Shown here piece by piece: positions 1-8,759 of a stretch of 16,243 bases of DNA. The notes beneath the pieces were generated by a model that made no database searches, was not told the DNA's origin, and worked only from the letters and a program-made list of their open reading frames with translations. Position 1 is the stretch's first letter. Each line of letters starts with the position of its first letter. The DNA is from Scytalidium lignicola (taxonomy: Eukaryota > Ascomycota > Leotiomycetes): NCBI GenBank assembly GCA_002812745.2, contig NCSJ02000570.1, positions 1 to 16,243 on the forward strand. Reading direction: 5' to 3'. The translations under genes were made by a program, and so were the position numbers.

Positions 1-1061
1 CTTCAAAACCATGACAGCATTCGGAAACAGCACAGCCTCAGCAGATCGGTTTAGGCTTATTTGACGCCTGCATCTGCTTGTGCCTGCTTACATGTAATCC
101 GCTTAGACTTGCTCTTTGCTTGTACAAATGCTGGTTCAACNTTTTTTTTTGGTTGCTGCTCAGGATCATGGCCTGGTGCGGATGTGCATCCAGCAAGACT
201 TGTCAATTCATACCAATTCGTGCCCATGTTGCCCATGTGCAAGGTAACGGGAAACGAAAAGCGCACTATCGACGAAGCACTTGGCTCCACTCCTCCGCTA
301 ACTACTTTGGGTCACAGAACTTGGACTTGTCACACTACAGGCAGTCTGTGTGTGTATCTACGGTATGTACAAGTAATGTCCCCAGTCAGCTATGTCACTA
401 TATATATACATAGGCCAATGTATATGCAGGTGTTTGTGTCCGGATTGTCTCTGTATGGCATGAGTATGACATGGTTGCGAGCACGGTTTATCAATCACAC
501 GGCCGCTCTTCAAACTATCATGGTGGACCCAGACCAAATCTTCCTGCTGGTACTAGGTTAGAAGTCTTAACTGGAGCTGAAGCTTTCTTGCCCGGCTCCC
601 ACGCCGTTGCAGTAGATTGTTTCAAGAATCCATAGTGCTGCAACACAATACTACTACTGTACGATCCCACGGCATGGATGATGGTAAACACACTGGTGAT
701 GACTGAAAATTCTTGCAATCCGAACATTCCTATCTTATCCTCAGGGAGGTGAGTTGAGATTCCTATCGCTGACAAATCTGACAAATAATGGTACGCTTCA
801 GCCACGGGAGATCAATCAAACACCTTTGCATAGAAGTACAATGTTGCTTTTAACAATTAAAAAGGCTTAATCCACATTTCATTTCAGACAAGGGCACAAA
901 TATACCTAGTAGAAATCAATGTAATCGATTGATAGGATAATGTTAACTATTTTAAGTTGTGTTTGCTTAAATCACCTTTTTAAGGAACTATGTAGTGAGT
1001 TGAGGAGGAACGTACAGTAGAAACGTTAATCATAGTAAAATTGTTGCGGCCTGAGGCACCA
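1..1061. other. Intergenic region, no supported gene
   Basis: Open frames exist on both strands, the longest 166 codons on + at 61-561 and 95 codons on - at 518-805. They start at TTG or GTG, match nothing I recognise, and the first runs through an N, so I treat them as chance. The last few hundred bases before 1062 are AT-rich and probably hold the promoter of the DUF202 gene. Single TACTGTA-type heptamers lie at 655-661 and 1013-1019. No tRNA or transposon signature was seen. Confidence 0.6.
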
Positions 1062-1850
1062 ATGACAACCTCAACCCCACGTCAGATTCCGGAACCACTG
1101 GACAGGAAGAGCTGCCTTGTCAATTCACTCCCGCAAATCGAGCAGCATTTCGTCACACAGAGGAAAGGCACACGACACTCAATCATGCCATCCATGAATA
1201 GCATCGTCGCCATGTTCCAGGTACCTTTGAACCTTTTTTCCCAAATCACTCAATTGCACAAACGACATCTTTACTAAATATCCTGGAGCCTCATCCTGAG
1301 AATAGGCTACGTCTACGACTGCACCGAGCGAGATCCGTGGTCCTGACGGCGCAAGAGTAAGCTTTATTTCCTTTCCTTCTGTACTACCCACCAATCCATC
1401 AGATTGGGATTTAAAAAAACCCCTTCAAATACCTGGCCAAGGAAAGAACGAAAAAAACAGGTCAGACATAGCCAGACCATATAAGAGCTAACAAAACTGC
1501 TGCCCTTCAACAGACTCGTCGAAATCCGCGCCGCTCAACGCACCTTCGAAGGAGCCTACATCCGTACCGCCCTCGGCCAGTTTTCCTTCGCCCTCGTGGT
1601 CCTCCGCATCTTCACCCAGGAGTTCTACTCCATCGGCGCGCTGTTCGCGGCCTACGGCGCTGGTGTGCTCCTGGTCAGCATGTACAGACGGTACGAGGGC
1701 CAACGGCAATTCTTCAGCGAGGTTGGGGAAGACGGGTTGGGGAGGAAGAAGTTTCGGACGAGTGGGAATGCGGTGATTGTGTTGACTGCGTTGAGTCTGG
1801 GTGCTTATATCACTTTGCTGGTCTTGACTCTTGATTTGAAGGGTCAATAG
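1062..1850 (+). CDS. DUF202 family small membrane protein, three exons
   Basis: Exons are 1062-1220, 1289-1356 and 1514-1850, giving 187 residues and a TAG stop. The core begins near residue 73 with TAQELVEIRAAQRTF, then GAYIRTALGQ. This is the region where DUF202 proteins carry their conserved xRTFxxxxRTxL signature. Three hydrophobic segments follow at about 94-109, 115-132 and 162-182. A basic, polar stretch with RRYEGQRQFF and RKKFRTSGNA lies between helices 2 and 3. The family is a three-helix integral membrane domain, found alone in bacteria and fungi and also attached to VTC-type polyphosphate proteins. The biochemical role of stand-alone fungal members is not established, so none is assigned. 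The splice joins are in phase (0 and 2) and restore the conserved segment across exon 2/3. Exon 1 (53 residues, start at 1062) has no recognisable domain and is the least certain part. The gene converges on the transcription factor gene at 2970-4466. Confidence 0.85.
1221..1288 (+). other. Intron 1 of the DUF202 gene (68 nt, phase 0)
   Basis: The donor is CAG/GTACCT and the acceptor is TGGAG/CCT. A weak branch-like TTACTAAA lies about 13 nt before the acceptor. It keeps frame between the 53-codon first exon and the PHPENRLRL stretch of exon 2. The donor deviates from GTAAGT and exon 1 lacks a known domain, so a different first exon is possible. Confidence 0.6.
1357..1513 (+). other. Intron 2 of the DUF202 gene (157 nt, phase 2)
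   Basis: The donor is GTAAGC, the branch site GCTAAC lies at 1487-1492, and the acceptor is CAACAG ending 21 nt later. Removing it joins GA to A as a Glu codon and gives LTAQELVEIRAAQR, the expected entry into the DUF202 core. An in-frame TAA at 1482-1484 excludes simple read-through. Confidence 0.88.
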
Positions 1851-2969
1851 TTATTATATAGAAAAGGTGACGGGGGGGGCCAAAAAAACTGGAATTTTAG
1901 CGTGTGGAGTTTTAGGGATTGGAATTTTAGGTTTGGGTTTTATATTTGGTGTTGGGATTGGAAATGGAGCGCTGGGAGTTTGGTTGATTTTACTGGTGAA
2001 TAACCTCACTGTCTTATCCTAGCGAGCATAGAGGTTCTGGTGCAGAGAGGATCAACCTGATAATGACNTTTTTTGGAATCTGAAGTTGGACATTGCTCCG
2101 ATGGGGGTTCTTCTCTTTCAGGAACGCGAATTCCTAGATCGGTCTTATTATGAACGGACTATCGCTCAATCCTAATATCATCATCTTATTTCGGCTACTA
2201 TCTGGAACAATATCTCCTGATAATCGATAAACCTCCTACCACCTCTAATATAGATACGTATCGTTACTGAAAACACAGAGAACATGATTTTACATTTCAC
2301 ATAAACAGCGAGGCCGGTTGGTGTTAAAAGCAAAAAACCACCTTTTGGGGAAAGTTCTAAATTCTTCTGTAAAGTCAAAAAGCCATCACATAGCCGAATC
2401 GAATATTGCCGAGTAAACAAAGAGAAGCAGTGAACTTCCAAGTTTCCCAGATGCTAAAGATGTNAAAAAAAAGGCCTCCTGATTACCTTTTTAAGAATCC
2501 ACTCAGCCCAGCGCTGCCAATTATGCCCATAAAAGCCATGTCCCGTCCCAAGTATCAGTGTCCAATGCTCTCTTAAACTTTTTTCCTTTTTTTACCCATT
2601 TACCCCGTTTGTTTAAAACGATTTATCATACACAACCTAGTATATGCCCCAATCCTAGAAGACAAGACCCAGCAATCCCTCCCTTTCATAAATGTCATAG
2701 TCGTTTTGTTTCGTTCCGTTCGGACGGATATGGCTATCCGTAGGTATATTAATACAATACTTCCGGCAATATTCTCACCGCCTGATAATTATCCGACAAA
2801 ATCTTCTGTCCACTACCGTGCATGGGTGCATTTAATAGTTGGCGTTTTTAGAAGCTCCGAGCATCAAGCCCTAGTGTGCTCCATCTGTTCAGCTGCCGTT
2901 TTATTTTAACCACATATATCTTCCCTCCAGGGGGTGAGAAAATGGAAATTCTTAGAATTCCATGGCCTC
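1851..2969. other. Convergent intergenic region, 3' ends of both genes
   Basis: The region lies between two convergent stop codons (+ strand 1850, - strand 2970). It is AT-rich with T- and G-rich runs just after 1850, as expected for UTR and cleavage signals, but no exact poly(A) site can be fixed. Two N characters (2068, 2464) sit beside T and A runs. Two small overlapping inverted repeats occur near 2715-2740 (TCCGT/ACGGA and CGGATA/TATCCG). No ORF here looks coding. Confidence 0.6.
1891..1935 (+). repeat. 15-bp tandem repeat, three units, in the DUF202 3' region
   Basis: GGAATTTTAG, GGAGTTTTAG and GGAATTTTAG start at 1891, 1906 and 1921, exactly 15 nt apart. The five bases between units vary. 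The repeat begins 41 nt after the stop codon, so it probably lies in the 3' UTR. It could be a slippage minisatellite or part of the polyadenylation region. Confidence 0.75.
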
Positions 2970-4466
2970 TTAGGTCCGTGGATTAGGTGGAGGCGGATAA
3001 TATGAACTATTTTGCGGTTCCGCGTAGCCATACTGTGCCGGTACATGACTTCCCGCTTCAACCATTTGTGAATGTCGTGGAGCCTCACTCCATGATCCAT
3101 ATGCAGGTCCATTTGACTCCATAGACCCGTAAGACTGCTGCCAGCTATAAGCTGAAGAAGTTATACCATCCACTGTGCCAGCTGATAGTTCAGAAAGTGT
3201 GGTGGGCGGTGCCGAAACGGCTTGTGGATACAACGCGGGATGTTGGCTACTGTGCTTTGGGGGATAAGGATCGGTGATATGATGTACTGCTGGTTGCGGA
3301 TATGCCGAGTATTGATGACCGCTATGAAGAGCTTCAAGATTGCCGTAGGAAGCGGATCTTTGAGGTAGAGACCATGATAAATCCTCTCTCGAGTCTGTGA
3401 CAGGCTGTTGCCAACCCTGCAGGGACATATGTTGGCCTTGCCCATAAGATGAAAATGAAGGTGAAACTGTTGACTCTTGAGCATGAATTCGCGAATCTAA
3501 GTGAGGTATATCACCATGGGGACTCGTACCTCTAACTATCGGGGGTTCACTAGTTGCCCAACTTGCAGCAGGAATCGATGGATACTCCAAGCCACGACTG
3601 GAGTTTGCTATTATTATCTCGTAAGTCATTGATACAAGTCGACTGGGAATAAATCACATACCTCTAATTTCAGGAGAGAAACTGTCGGTCCTACGGCGCT
3701 TTGAAGCGTCCAACTCTTGTATCGGTGGCATGTTCACATTGGAGTACTGGAGATTAGTTGCCGTCTCTGACAGTTGCTCGGAAAGAGCTGCTGGAGAGGA
3801 GGATTCGGAGGTTGCACCAGTGCCACTGGTTGTCTTGTTGGAGTCTCTGCGCTTCGTCTCTGATGGAGGTTGCTGGTCAACGGGGTAGAAATTGCACTCC
3901 TTCTTTAGCCTGATGCAGTTAGAGCAACGGTTCTGTGGATCACCTGGAGCAGGTATGCATCTGATCTTCCTTCGGCGACAGTGGCCTGGGCTTAAGTGTC
4001 AGTCTAGTCGAGAATGGCGGCTTTAACAGATACTCTTGGGATCAATTCACGACTTACCACATGCAACGGAGGTTCGATGATAGCCTAACTTATTCCTTCT
4101 CTTCTCAGCCGACATGGCTAAGGCAGTGGCAGCATCCATTGTGGATTGAGACCTAACATTTGGAGTTGATATTGATCTTTTTATCTTTCCGGAATTTAGA
4201 TCTATCGCACTTCCATTCTTGTTCATAGATGGCGATGGTGGTTTAGAATTATTCGGGGTATGAATTGGAGTTGGATCTAGAGGAAGTTGATGGAAGCTGG
4301 GAATCATTGTTGTTGATGGGTCTAAACTTCCAGGCGGGATTCGATACTGGTAGGTAGATGATATCGGTATAGTCTCAGAGACCATCGATGAGAATGATGT
4401 AGGTGGATCGCCCATGTTCCACATAGTCGACATTGAGCGGCCTTGATGTTGGACAGAAAGTGCCAT
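2970..4466 (-). CDS. Zn(II)2Cys6 (C6 fungal-type) transcription factor, three exons
   Basis: Exons in transcript order are 4466-4058, 3985-3662 and 3607-2970, giving 456 residues and a TAA stop. The zinc cluster lies at residues 136-167 and spans the first splice junction: C136-x2-C139-x6-C146-x10-C157-x2-C160-x6-C167, with the basic stretch RRRKIR after Cys2. In Gal4-type proteins this motif binds two zinc ions and contacts CGG-type DNA triplets, so a nuclear DNA-binding regulator is expected. A basic KRRR at 232-235 is a possible nuclear localisation signal. Residues 1-130 are rich in Ser, Thr, Pro and Met. Residues 245-456 are rich in Gln, Tyr, Ser and Pro and end in a proline run. I see no fungal-specific transcription factor domain downstream, so target and ligand cannot be predicted. 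ATG 4466 is the first ATG in the open frame. The Met at residue 12 or 15, or an extra 5' exon, could also supply the start. Confidence 0.92.
3608..3661 (-). other. Intron 2 of the Zn2Cys6 gene (54 nt, phase 1)
   Basis: On the minus strand the donor is GAG/GTATGT and the acceptor is AATAG/CA. Removal joins the ...SFSPEIR segment to ANSSRGLEY and keeps a single open frame to the stop. The branch site is not obvious; ATGAC or CTTAC within the last 25 nt are candidates. Confidence 0.8.
3986..4057 (-). other. Intron 1 of the Zn2Cys6 gene (72 nt, phase 1)
   Basis: On the minus strand the donor is TGTG/GTAAGT, a CTGAC branch site lies at 4002-3998, and the acceptor is GCCCAG/GC. It interrupts the zinc cluster between its first and second cysteines. 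Splicing restores ACGHCRRRKIRC, which strongly supports both ends. Confidence 0.95.
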
Positions 4467-5180
4467 CAAATGCGTGGGTTTCGTGTGTAATTGGGAGGTT
4501 AATTGGTGGCCGTTTTATTCCAGAGCAATGGTCTCCCAACTGTACCGGTATCAGAATCTCACATTCAAACTTTTGTGCCAATGGTGAATTAATTCTCCTT
4601 CTGTCGATGCCTTTCGTGATGCTGGCAACCTTTAGATGAGTTACAGATCCAAGTCGGACTTGAGGGGTGTGCTTCGAAGCAATAGTTGCTAAAGTTCCAA
4701 GACCGAAGTGAGGTCAGTTTAGGAAGACTAAAGGAATAAGCCAGGCGTTGAATAGCGCGAGGAAGACTGGTGGATATCGGCTCTAATTTGGGCCTTAATG
4801 GGGTCACAATCCGGAGTTTTGTTGGCTCTAGGACGAGACAAGACAGAGACCAAGAAACCGAAGGAATATCTTGTGGCTTGATGTCCTGCAGGAGGAATCG
4901 GTGCTGCTGTTAGGTCGGCAGAATCCAGTTGCACCGTACCCTTTTGTTTCTGGGATAAGCCGCCGTCGTAGAGTTCAACAGCTTTGACAACGAATGGGAG
5001 ATGGGGTTCTCACGCCACACACTCAACAGTCTAAAGCAGCCCTGTGAAGCCGGCCACACACACGCTGGAGGTCAATTGCGTGACAAAGAGAAAAAGATAA
5101 CGAGGAAAGGCGGACTTGGTGTGTATCTCAGGGCAATGAAGAGGGAGTGTCGCGGCAGTCTGACCAGATGATATAATCTG
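4467..5180 (-). other. Upstream region of the Zn2Cys6 gene
   Basis: Probable 5' UTR and promoter of the minus-strand gene. Reverse-strand CCAAT pentamers occur at 4490-4494 and 4502-4506, too close to the ATG to be confident promoter boxes. Short open frames on both strands are not protein-like. The transcription start cannot be placed. Confidence 0.45.
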
Positions 5181-5190
5181 GAGGTGGGCA

Positions 5191-5219
5191 AATTGGCAAG
5201 GTGTTATAGGAATTGGCAA
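5191..5219 (-). promoter_or_regulatory. Direct repeat AATTGGCAA x2 with reverse CCAAT boxes
   Basis: AATTGGCAA occurs at 5191-5199 and 5211-5219, exactly 20 nt apart. On the minus strand each copy reads TTGCCAATT and contains CCAAT, the core bound by the fungal HapB/C/E complex. It lies about 725 nt upstream of the Zn2Cys6 start codon. The function is inferred from motif and position only. Confidence 0.35.
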
Positions 5220-5403
5220 AGGACTAGGAGGACTAGAGGACTACATCATCACAGGGCACCTAACGCCGACCTGAGACTGCGATTTTTATTATTATCCGCG
5301 AAGTCTGGAGGTTGGTCCCAGTGGTCTGTGACGCCACGAGATTGGGTGACATTGAAGACAGCCTCCATCCTGGACAACCCCTCGATGCCTGTCAGCACCG
5401 GCC

Positions 5404-5423
5404 TCCGCTCCAGCCCTAGCGGA
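5404..5423. repeat. Inverted repeat TCCGCT/AGCGGA
   Basis: Perfect 6-bp arms at 5404-5409 and 5418-5423 are separated by 8 nt. Arms this short are expected by chance in a window this size. Confidence 0.3.
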
Positions 5424-5490
5424 CCTTGGAGCATTAGCCAACCATTTCCCCAATTGGGCCATCCCAGCAAAGGCAAAGACTCTACGTCGG

Positions 5491-5530
5491 AGGTACTTGT
5501 ACCTTGGGCGTTCGTAACTACTGTACAGTA
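5491..5530. repeat. AGGTAC/GTACCT inverted repeat next to a TACTGTACAGTA palindrome
   Basis: AGGTAC (5491-5496) and GTACCT (5499-5504) form an inverted repeat with a 2-nt spacer. Fourteen bases further on is the perfect 12-bp palindrome TACTGTACAGTA at 5519-5530. GTAC-centred words recur through the next 4 kb. Confidence 0.7.
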
Positions 5531-6401
5531 CTGCACAGGTACCCAGTACAAGTTGGGGGATGCCTGCCAGCAGAAGGTGCATTGTCAATGCTTTGGAGAT
5601 AGAGGGCGAGCAGCTGAGAGGTCACTGGGCTAGCAAGATTCAATGATGAAAAGAAGATGTGAGAGTGAGAGCACGCACCCTGGGCTGCGTGTGCTCCCAG
5701 CGCCTGGTGGCTTCTTAGCTCCTACAGTGAGTGCATATACAGAGCCAGGAACACCACTGCCGAATCAGCTATCGTTGGTAAGTGGGTGGTATGTGTATCT
5801 CTACAAGCAGGAGGGGAGTGCTTGAGGAAGAAAATATTTCAAATAGCCACTCTCTGAGCTGGGATGTCGCCCTCTGCAGTAAGATTACCTGGAGCCCAGG
5901 GGTCGAATACAGTAAGTATTGGCCCGGAGATAGTGTGCTGTTGGCACCATGAGTCCCGTAAGCAACCTTGCCTTCTGTGTCTGGTCTCTTCAACGGCCTG
6001 AACGCCTCACGGCAGCTGGGTACCATAGTTAGAGGTAACTTATATTAACAATCGTGGACTTGACGTCGAGGTGTACTATACTTTGCACTTGGCCGCTCTT
6101 TTCCACAGTAGAGTGCGCCACAACTCTATCAGAAGGGTGGGGACGACAGCAACAGGGCGTGAGCCTTTTCCTGCTTTGGGTGCGTGGATCACTTCGCAAG
6201 ACTAACTGACTAGTCGTCTCCATCTCCAAGCATCTTCAATTGGATCATCGGCTTCTCTGTGCACAATGACCGGGGCAGTGGTCGGCTCTGACATCGACCT
6301 AGCACATTGGAAGTTGTGGAAGTCAAAGCCTAGGGAGCGAGCGCGGCAGTTCAGCAGCCTCCCGGACACCCCTTCCAACTCAAACCGACAGTAACTTACC
6401 G

Positions 6402-6461
6402 TACAGTACTCCGTACCGCCGTACCGCAATGGTTGGACAGCTCGTACTGTACTGTACTGTA
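6402..6461. repeat. TACAGTA followed by a (TACTG)3 array
   Basis: TACAGTA lies at 6402-6408. GTACCG-type words follow near 6413-6426. TACTGTA then overlaps itself at 6445, 6450 and 6455, making a 5-nt-period array. The uninterrupted period suggests slippage or selected spacing. Confidence 0.8.
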
Positions 6462-6757
6462 TTACCGTAGGCCCACGACACCACAAAGCCCGCAAGTCTA
6501 GCCCATCGATAGCGCTGCAGGTAGAAGATGGGCCCATCAACATTGCCATCGCAAGCCTGAGATGTCTATAAGAAGCCTAAGTTTCCTCACCTACTATACC
6601 TACTGCCGCCTTCGAGCCCTGTAGGAGCTGTCCTCGCTGTACGGAAGAGGTATACACCCTCACTATGTACCTGTCCTCAAATCATTCGCTCACATATTGC
6701 CTGTTTCTTCCAGCAAGATCAACCAGGGCGCAAGATCCACTTGCGGTACTTTCCTTC

Positions 6758-6779
6758 TACTGTACTGTACAGTACTGTA
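6758..6779. repeat. 22-bp TACTG array containing a perfect palindrome
   Basis: Four overlapping heptamers start at 6758, 6763, 6768 (complement form) and 6773. The centre GTACTGTACAGTAC (6762-6775) is a perfect 14-bp palindrome, the densest copy of the element in the window. Confidence 0.85.
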
Positions 6780-7404
6780 AGTATGCCATCCTGGAACTCT
6801 CCATCACTGTCTTATTCTCTGCAGCGACATCACCAGGATCCTCATGCATGGGTCAGGGGCTGCTCCCATAGCAGTCCTCCCTGGATGGAATTTGTCTGAC
6901 TTTCCCTGCTGCTTCCAAGGCTGGTTCTAGTCGGCGATAGCATTACAGTAGTTTGCGCCGCTGAGTCATACAAATTAGAGAATTTTAGGGCGTTCGTGCC
7001 CTGCATTTCGATGTTCAAGCGCTGACGAGGATCCCCGACAGGTCCCCGCTCCAGAACCACTGCACGACTGCGGTCGATCTATCTCTAGAGTTGGATCTCT
7101 CGTACTACGCACTACGCGTATGCTCCACCGGCCCTGTGAGCGCGATGTCAAAACTGTCAAAATGTGACAGAATTGAAGCTCCATCCTGAAGCCACGTGGG
7201 GAGGGCGTCTTTTGTCTTGCCCAGGGAACCGTACTAACTCTCGGCTCTCGTATCTCATTGCGATACAGAAGGGTCAGCCCATTTTCGAAGGTTCCCAAAG
7301 ACGCCATCAATTTACTTAGGTTCGACCCTACTGCGCCAATAAGAGCTCCAGCGCCTTGATTCTACTGTTCCGACTCCCATCTCCATTGGGGCATCGGAAG
7401 CGAG

Positions 7405-7443
7405 GCGATGGATCTCTCCATCGCACTTGGAGATCGAGCCTCG
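7405..7443. repeat. Perfect 8-bp hairpin inside a second inverted repeat
   Basis: GCGATGGA (7405-7412) and TCCATCGC (7417-7424) flank the 4-nt loop TCTC. CGAGGC (7401-7406) pairs with GCCTCG (7438-7443) further out. The two pairings share two bases, so they are alternatives at the margin. Confidence 0.6.
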
Positions 7444-7540
7444 ATGAAGATTGCCATGCACCATGGTCCGGGGACCTAACTGGAAATTTCGTTGAGGGTT
7501 TTCCCTGCGCGATGAGAAACGTCAAAGAGCAAGCACATTA

Positions 7541-7621
7541 TCACGGTACTCGGCGAGGCTCTTCGGGCCAGCGTCTGATCGAATCTCAGGAACAGAGATT
7601 CCGGATCGGCAGCGACCGTGA
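7541..7621. repeat. Branched inverted-repeat structure, 81 nt
   Basis: TCACGGT (7541-7547) pairs with ACCGTGA (7615-7621) and encloses two hairpins. The first is GGCTC-TTC-GGGCC (7557-7569, one G-T pair). The second is GAATCTC-AGGAACA-GAGATTC (7581-7601, perfect). The 7-bp closing stem resembles a tRNA acceptor stem, but there is no TTCGA-type T arm and no T before the anticodon position, so I do not call a tRNA. It could be a structured RNA or chance. Confidence 0.45.
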
Positions 7622-7720
7622 GACCTAGAGACCCGGCGACGGTGGACATCTAGAAACCCCAAACGTGCAGCTGGGTGGCCCTCTAATCCAGGCAGGCAAC
7701 TCCTTTATACAGCGCATGTT

Positions 7721-7758
7721 CATGGGATCTAGGGAGGATCCCATGCGGTTTCAACCGC
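7721..7758. repeat. Two adjoining perfect inverted repeats
   Basis: CATGGGATC (7721-7729) and GATCCCATG (7737-7745) form 9-bp arms with a 7-nt loop. The next inverted repeat starts on the last base of the first: GCGGTT (7745-7750), TC, AACCGC (7753-7758). The tandem placement is more notable than either one alone. Confidence 0.6.
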
Positions 7759-7911
7759 GGGTGTGTCCCGTCATGCACGCCGAAGAGCCCAAGGACCGGT
7801 GTGTGGTTGCCGGCAAGGACACAAGGCGCAAGAATGGCGGCCGCCGGCTACGGTATCGTGGGTATTGCAATATGTCCCCGTGCTAATAAGCAGGTGCAAT
7901 CATCTGGATGC

Positions 7912-7923
7912 TACAGTACTGTA
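7912..7923. repeat. TACAGTACTGTA palindrome
   Basis: TACAGTA (7912-7918) overlaps TACTGTA (7917-7923), making a perfect 12-bp palindrome in the order opposite to the copies at 5519 and 6763. Confidence 0.8.
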
Positions 7924-8130
7924 TCAGTACGATCTACCGCTACGGCACTTGCCTGGAGAAGAAGCCGGTGGCTTCGGTGAAGGACGGTCGGCCGCTTCAT
8001 GGAACATCTGGTTGCTGCTCTCTACTATGGAGTAGAGCGTTCCTTTTACCTTCGAGCTACCCAGCAACCCTTTCGTTTGCAGCAGGTTGTAAGTTACAGG
8101 ACTACTTCCTCTCGGCCGTATTTTAGACAC

Positions 8131-8142
8131 TACTGTACTGTA
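8131..8142. repeat. TACTGTACTGTA tandem copy
   Basis: Two TACTGTA heptamers at 8131 and 8136 overlap by two bases, continuing the 5-nt-period pattern. Confidence 0.8.
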
Positions 8143-8249
8143 TAGAATTCGAACCCCCCATCCAACCAAGTCTTCGTAAGCCATCAATGTTGGTCTGCAA
8201 GCCTCTTCATAGCGTTCTTCGAGGTTGAAACAGATATGAAAGGGATTTG

Positions 8250-8271
8250 CAATCGCTGAACAATCGCTGAA
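8250..8271. repeat. 11-bp exact tandem duplication
   Basis: CAATCGCTGAA occurs at 8250-8260 and again at 8261-8271 with no spacer. It is probably a recent small tandem duplication. It lies within a minus-strand open frame (8280-7924) that is not otherwise convincing, and 11 bp would shift any real frame. Confidence 0.75.
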
Positions 8272-8407
8272 GAGATCCATCTCCGCCGAAGGGCTAGGGC
8301 CAGCCACATCCGAACATCTTCCGTAATCCTCTATGGAAGCCGACGGTCTCCTAGGACTCCCTCAAGTGCGGTGCCCGGCGCGTTGAGAGTACAATCTGAC
8401 CAACAAT

Positions 8408-8630
8408 TCTCCGATCAAATCAGGCGCTCTCCGATCCGACAACCCCAGAGGCATGAAGGTCCGTTTTCGGGTATAACGCGGATTTGTTCCCGGTTGATTC
8501 GCTAATCATCACAGTTGGGTATTATTGCGCTCTATCAAGATCAAGGGCGAGACCAAGTCTTCAAGCACTTTTGACACATTTGACCCCCTTATCCTAGCTC
8601 CCACACCTCCCTTTTTATACGACAACCATG
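8408..8630 (+). promoter_or_regulatory. Promoter-like block ahead of a 12-codon ORF
   Basis: TCTCCGATC occurs at 8408-8416 and 8428-8436, 20 nt apart, which would place both copies on the same face of the helix. CCCCAG follows at 8443-8448 and matches the CreA-type SYGGRG core in reverse. A C/T-rich stretch then runs into CTTTTTATAC (8611-8620) and an ATG at 8628. The ATG opens only 12 codons before TAG at 8664. The arrangement looks like a fungal core promoter, but the reading is by eye and no downstream gene is present. Confidence 0.35.
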
Positions 8631-8759
8631 AGTTTCGCAATTTGGAGACGAGGTTCAGCTGCATAGGGTTTGCATGTAGAGACAATTAGATTTTCGATTT
8701 TTTTGGGGCGGGGTGGGGTATGAAGTTATTGGCATCTAGGTGCTAGCCCAACAACTTCT

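Larger units (their letters stand above)
5181..8640. other. GC-rich gene-free block
   Basis: Two sampled 60-nt lines (5401-5460 and 7561-7620) are about 60% GC. Open frames of 85-150 codons occur on both strands but mostly start at GTG or TTG, overlap each other and contain no recognisable domain. Several run through the TACTGTA repeats. The block holds most of the TACTGTA-type elements and several short hairpins, listed separately. It could be long promoter DNA, noncoding RNA genes or decayed sequence. Confidence 0.5.

Noticed and set aside
61..561. 166-codon open frame on the + strand
   Set aside because: It starts at TTG, crosses an N at 141, has no recognisable domain and lies in low-complexity intergenic DNA.
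518..805. 95-codon open frame on the - strand
   Set aside because: GTG start, no known domain, no promoter or splice support.
1488..1847. 119-codon minus-strand frame opposite DUF202 exon 3
   Set aside because: It is the antisense shadow of the conserved DUF202 coding exon.
5184..5633. 149-codon + strand frame
   Set aside because: GTG start, several overlapping frames on the other strand, and it runs through the TACTGTACAGTA element; nothing protein-like was recognised.
6202..6549. 115-codon minus-strand frame with an ATG start
   Set aside because: Part of it is translated TACTG repeat, no domain is visible, and no neighbouring exon supports it.
7541..7621. Possible tRNA, because of a 7-bp closing stem and internal hairpins
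   Set aside because: There is no T-arm consensus, no T33 before an anticodon on either strand, and the D-arm features are missing.
7924..8280. 118-codon minus-strand ORF
   Set aside because: The first part reads somewhat protein-like, but it includes an 11-bp tandem duplication and the TACTGTACTGTA repeat, and no homolog or splice context was recognised.
8706..8720. Possible G-quadruplex
   Set aside because: Only three adjacent runs of four G occur; a fourth run is absent nearby.
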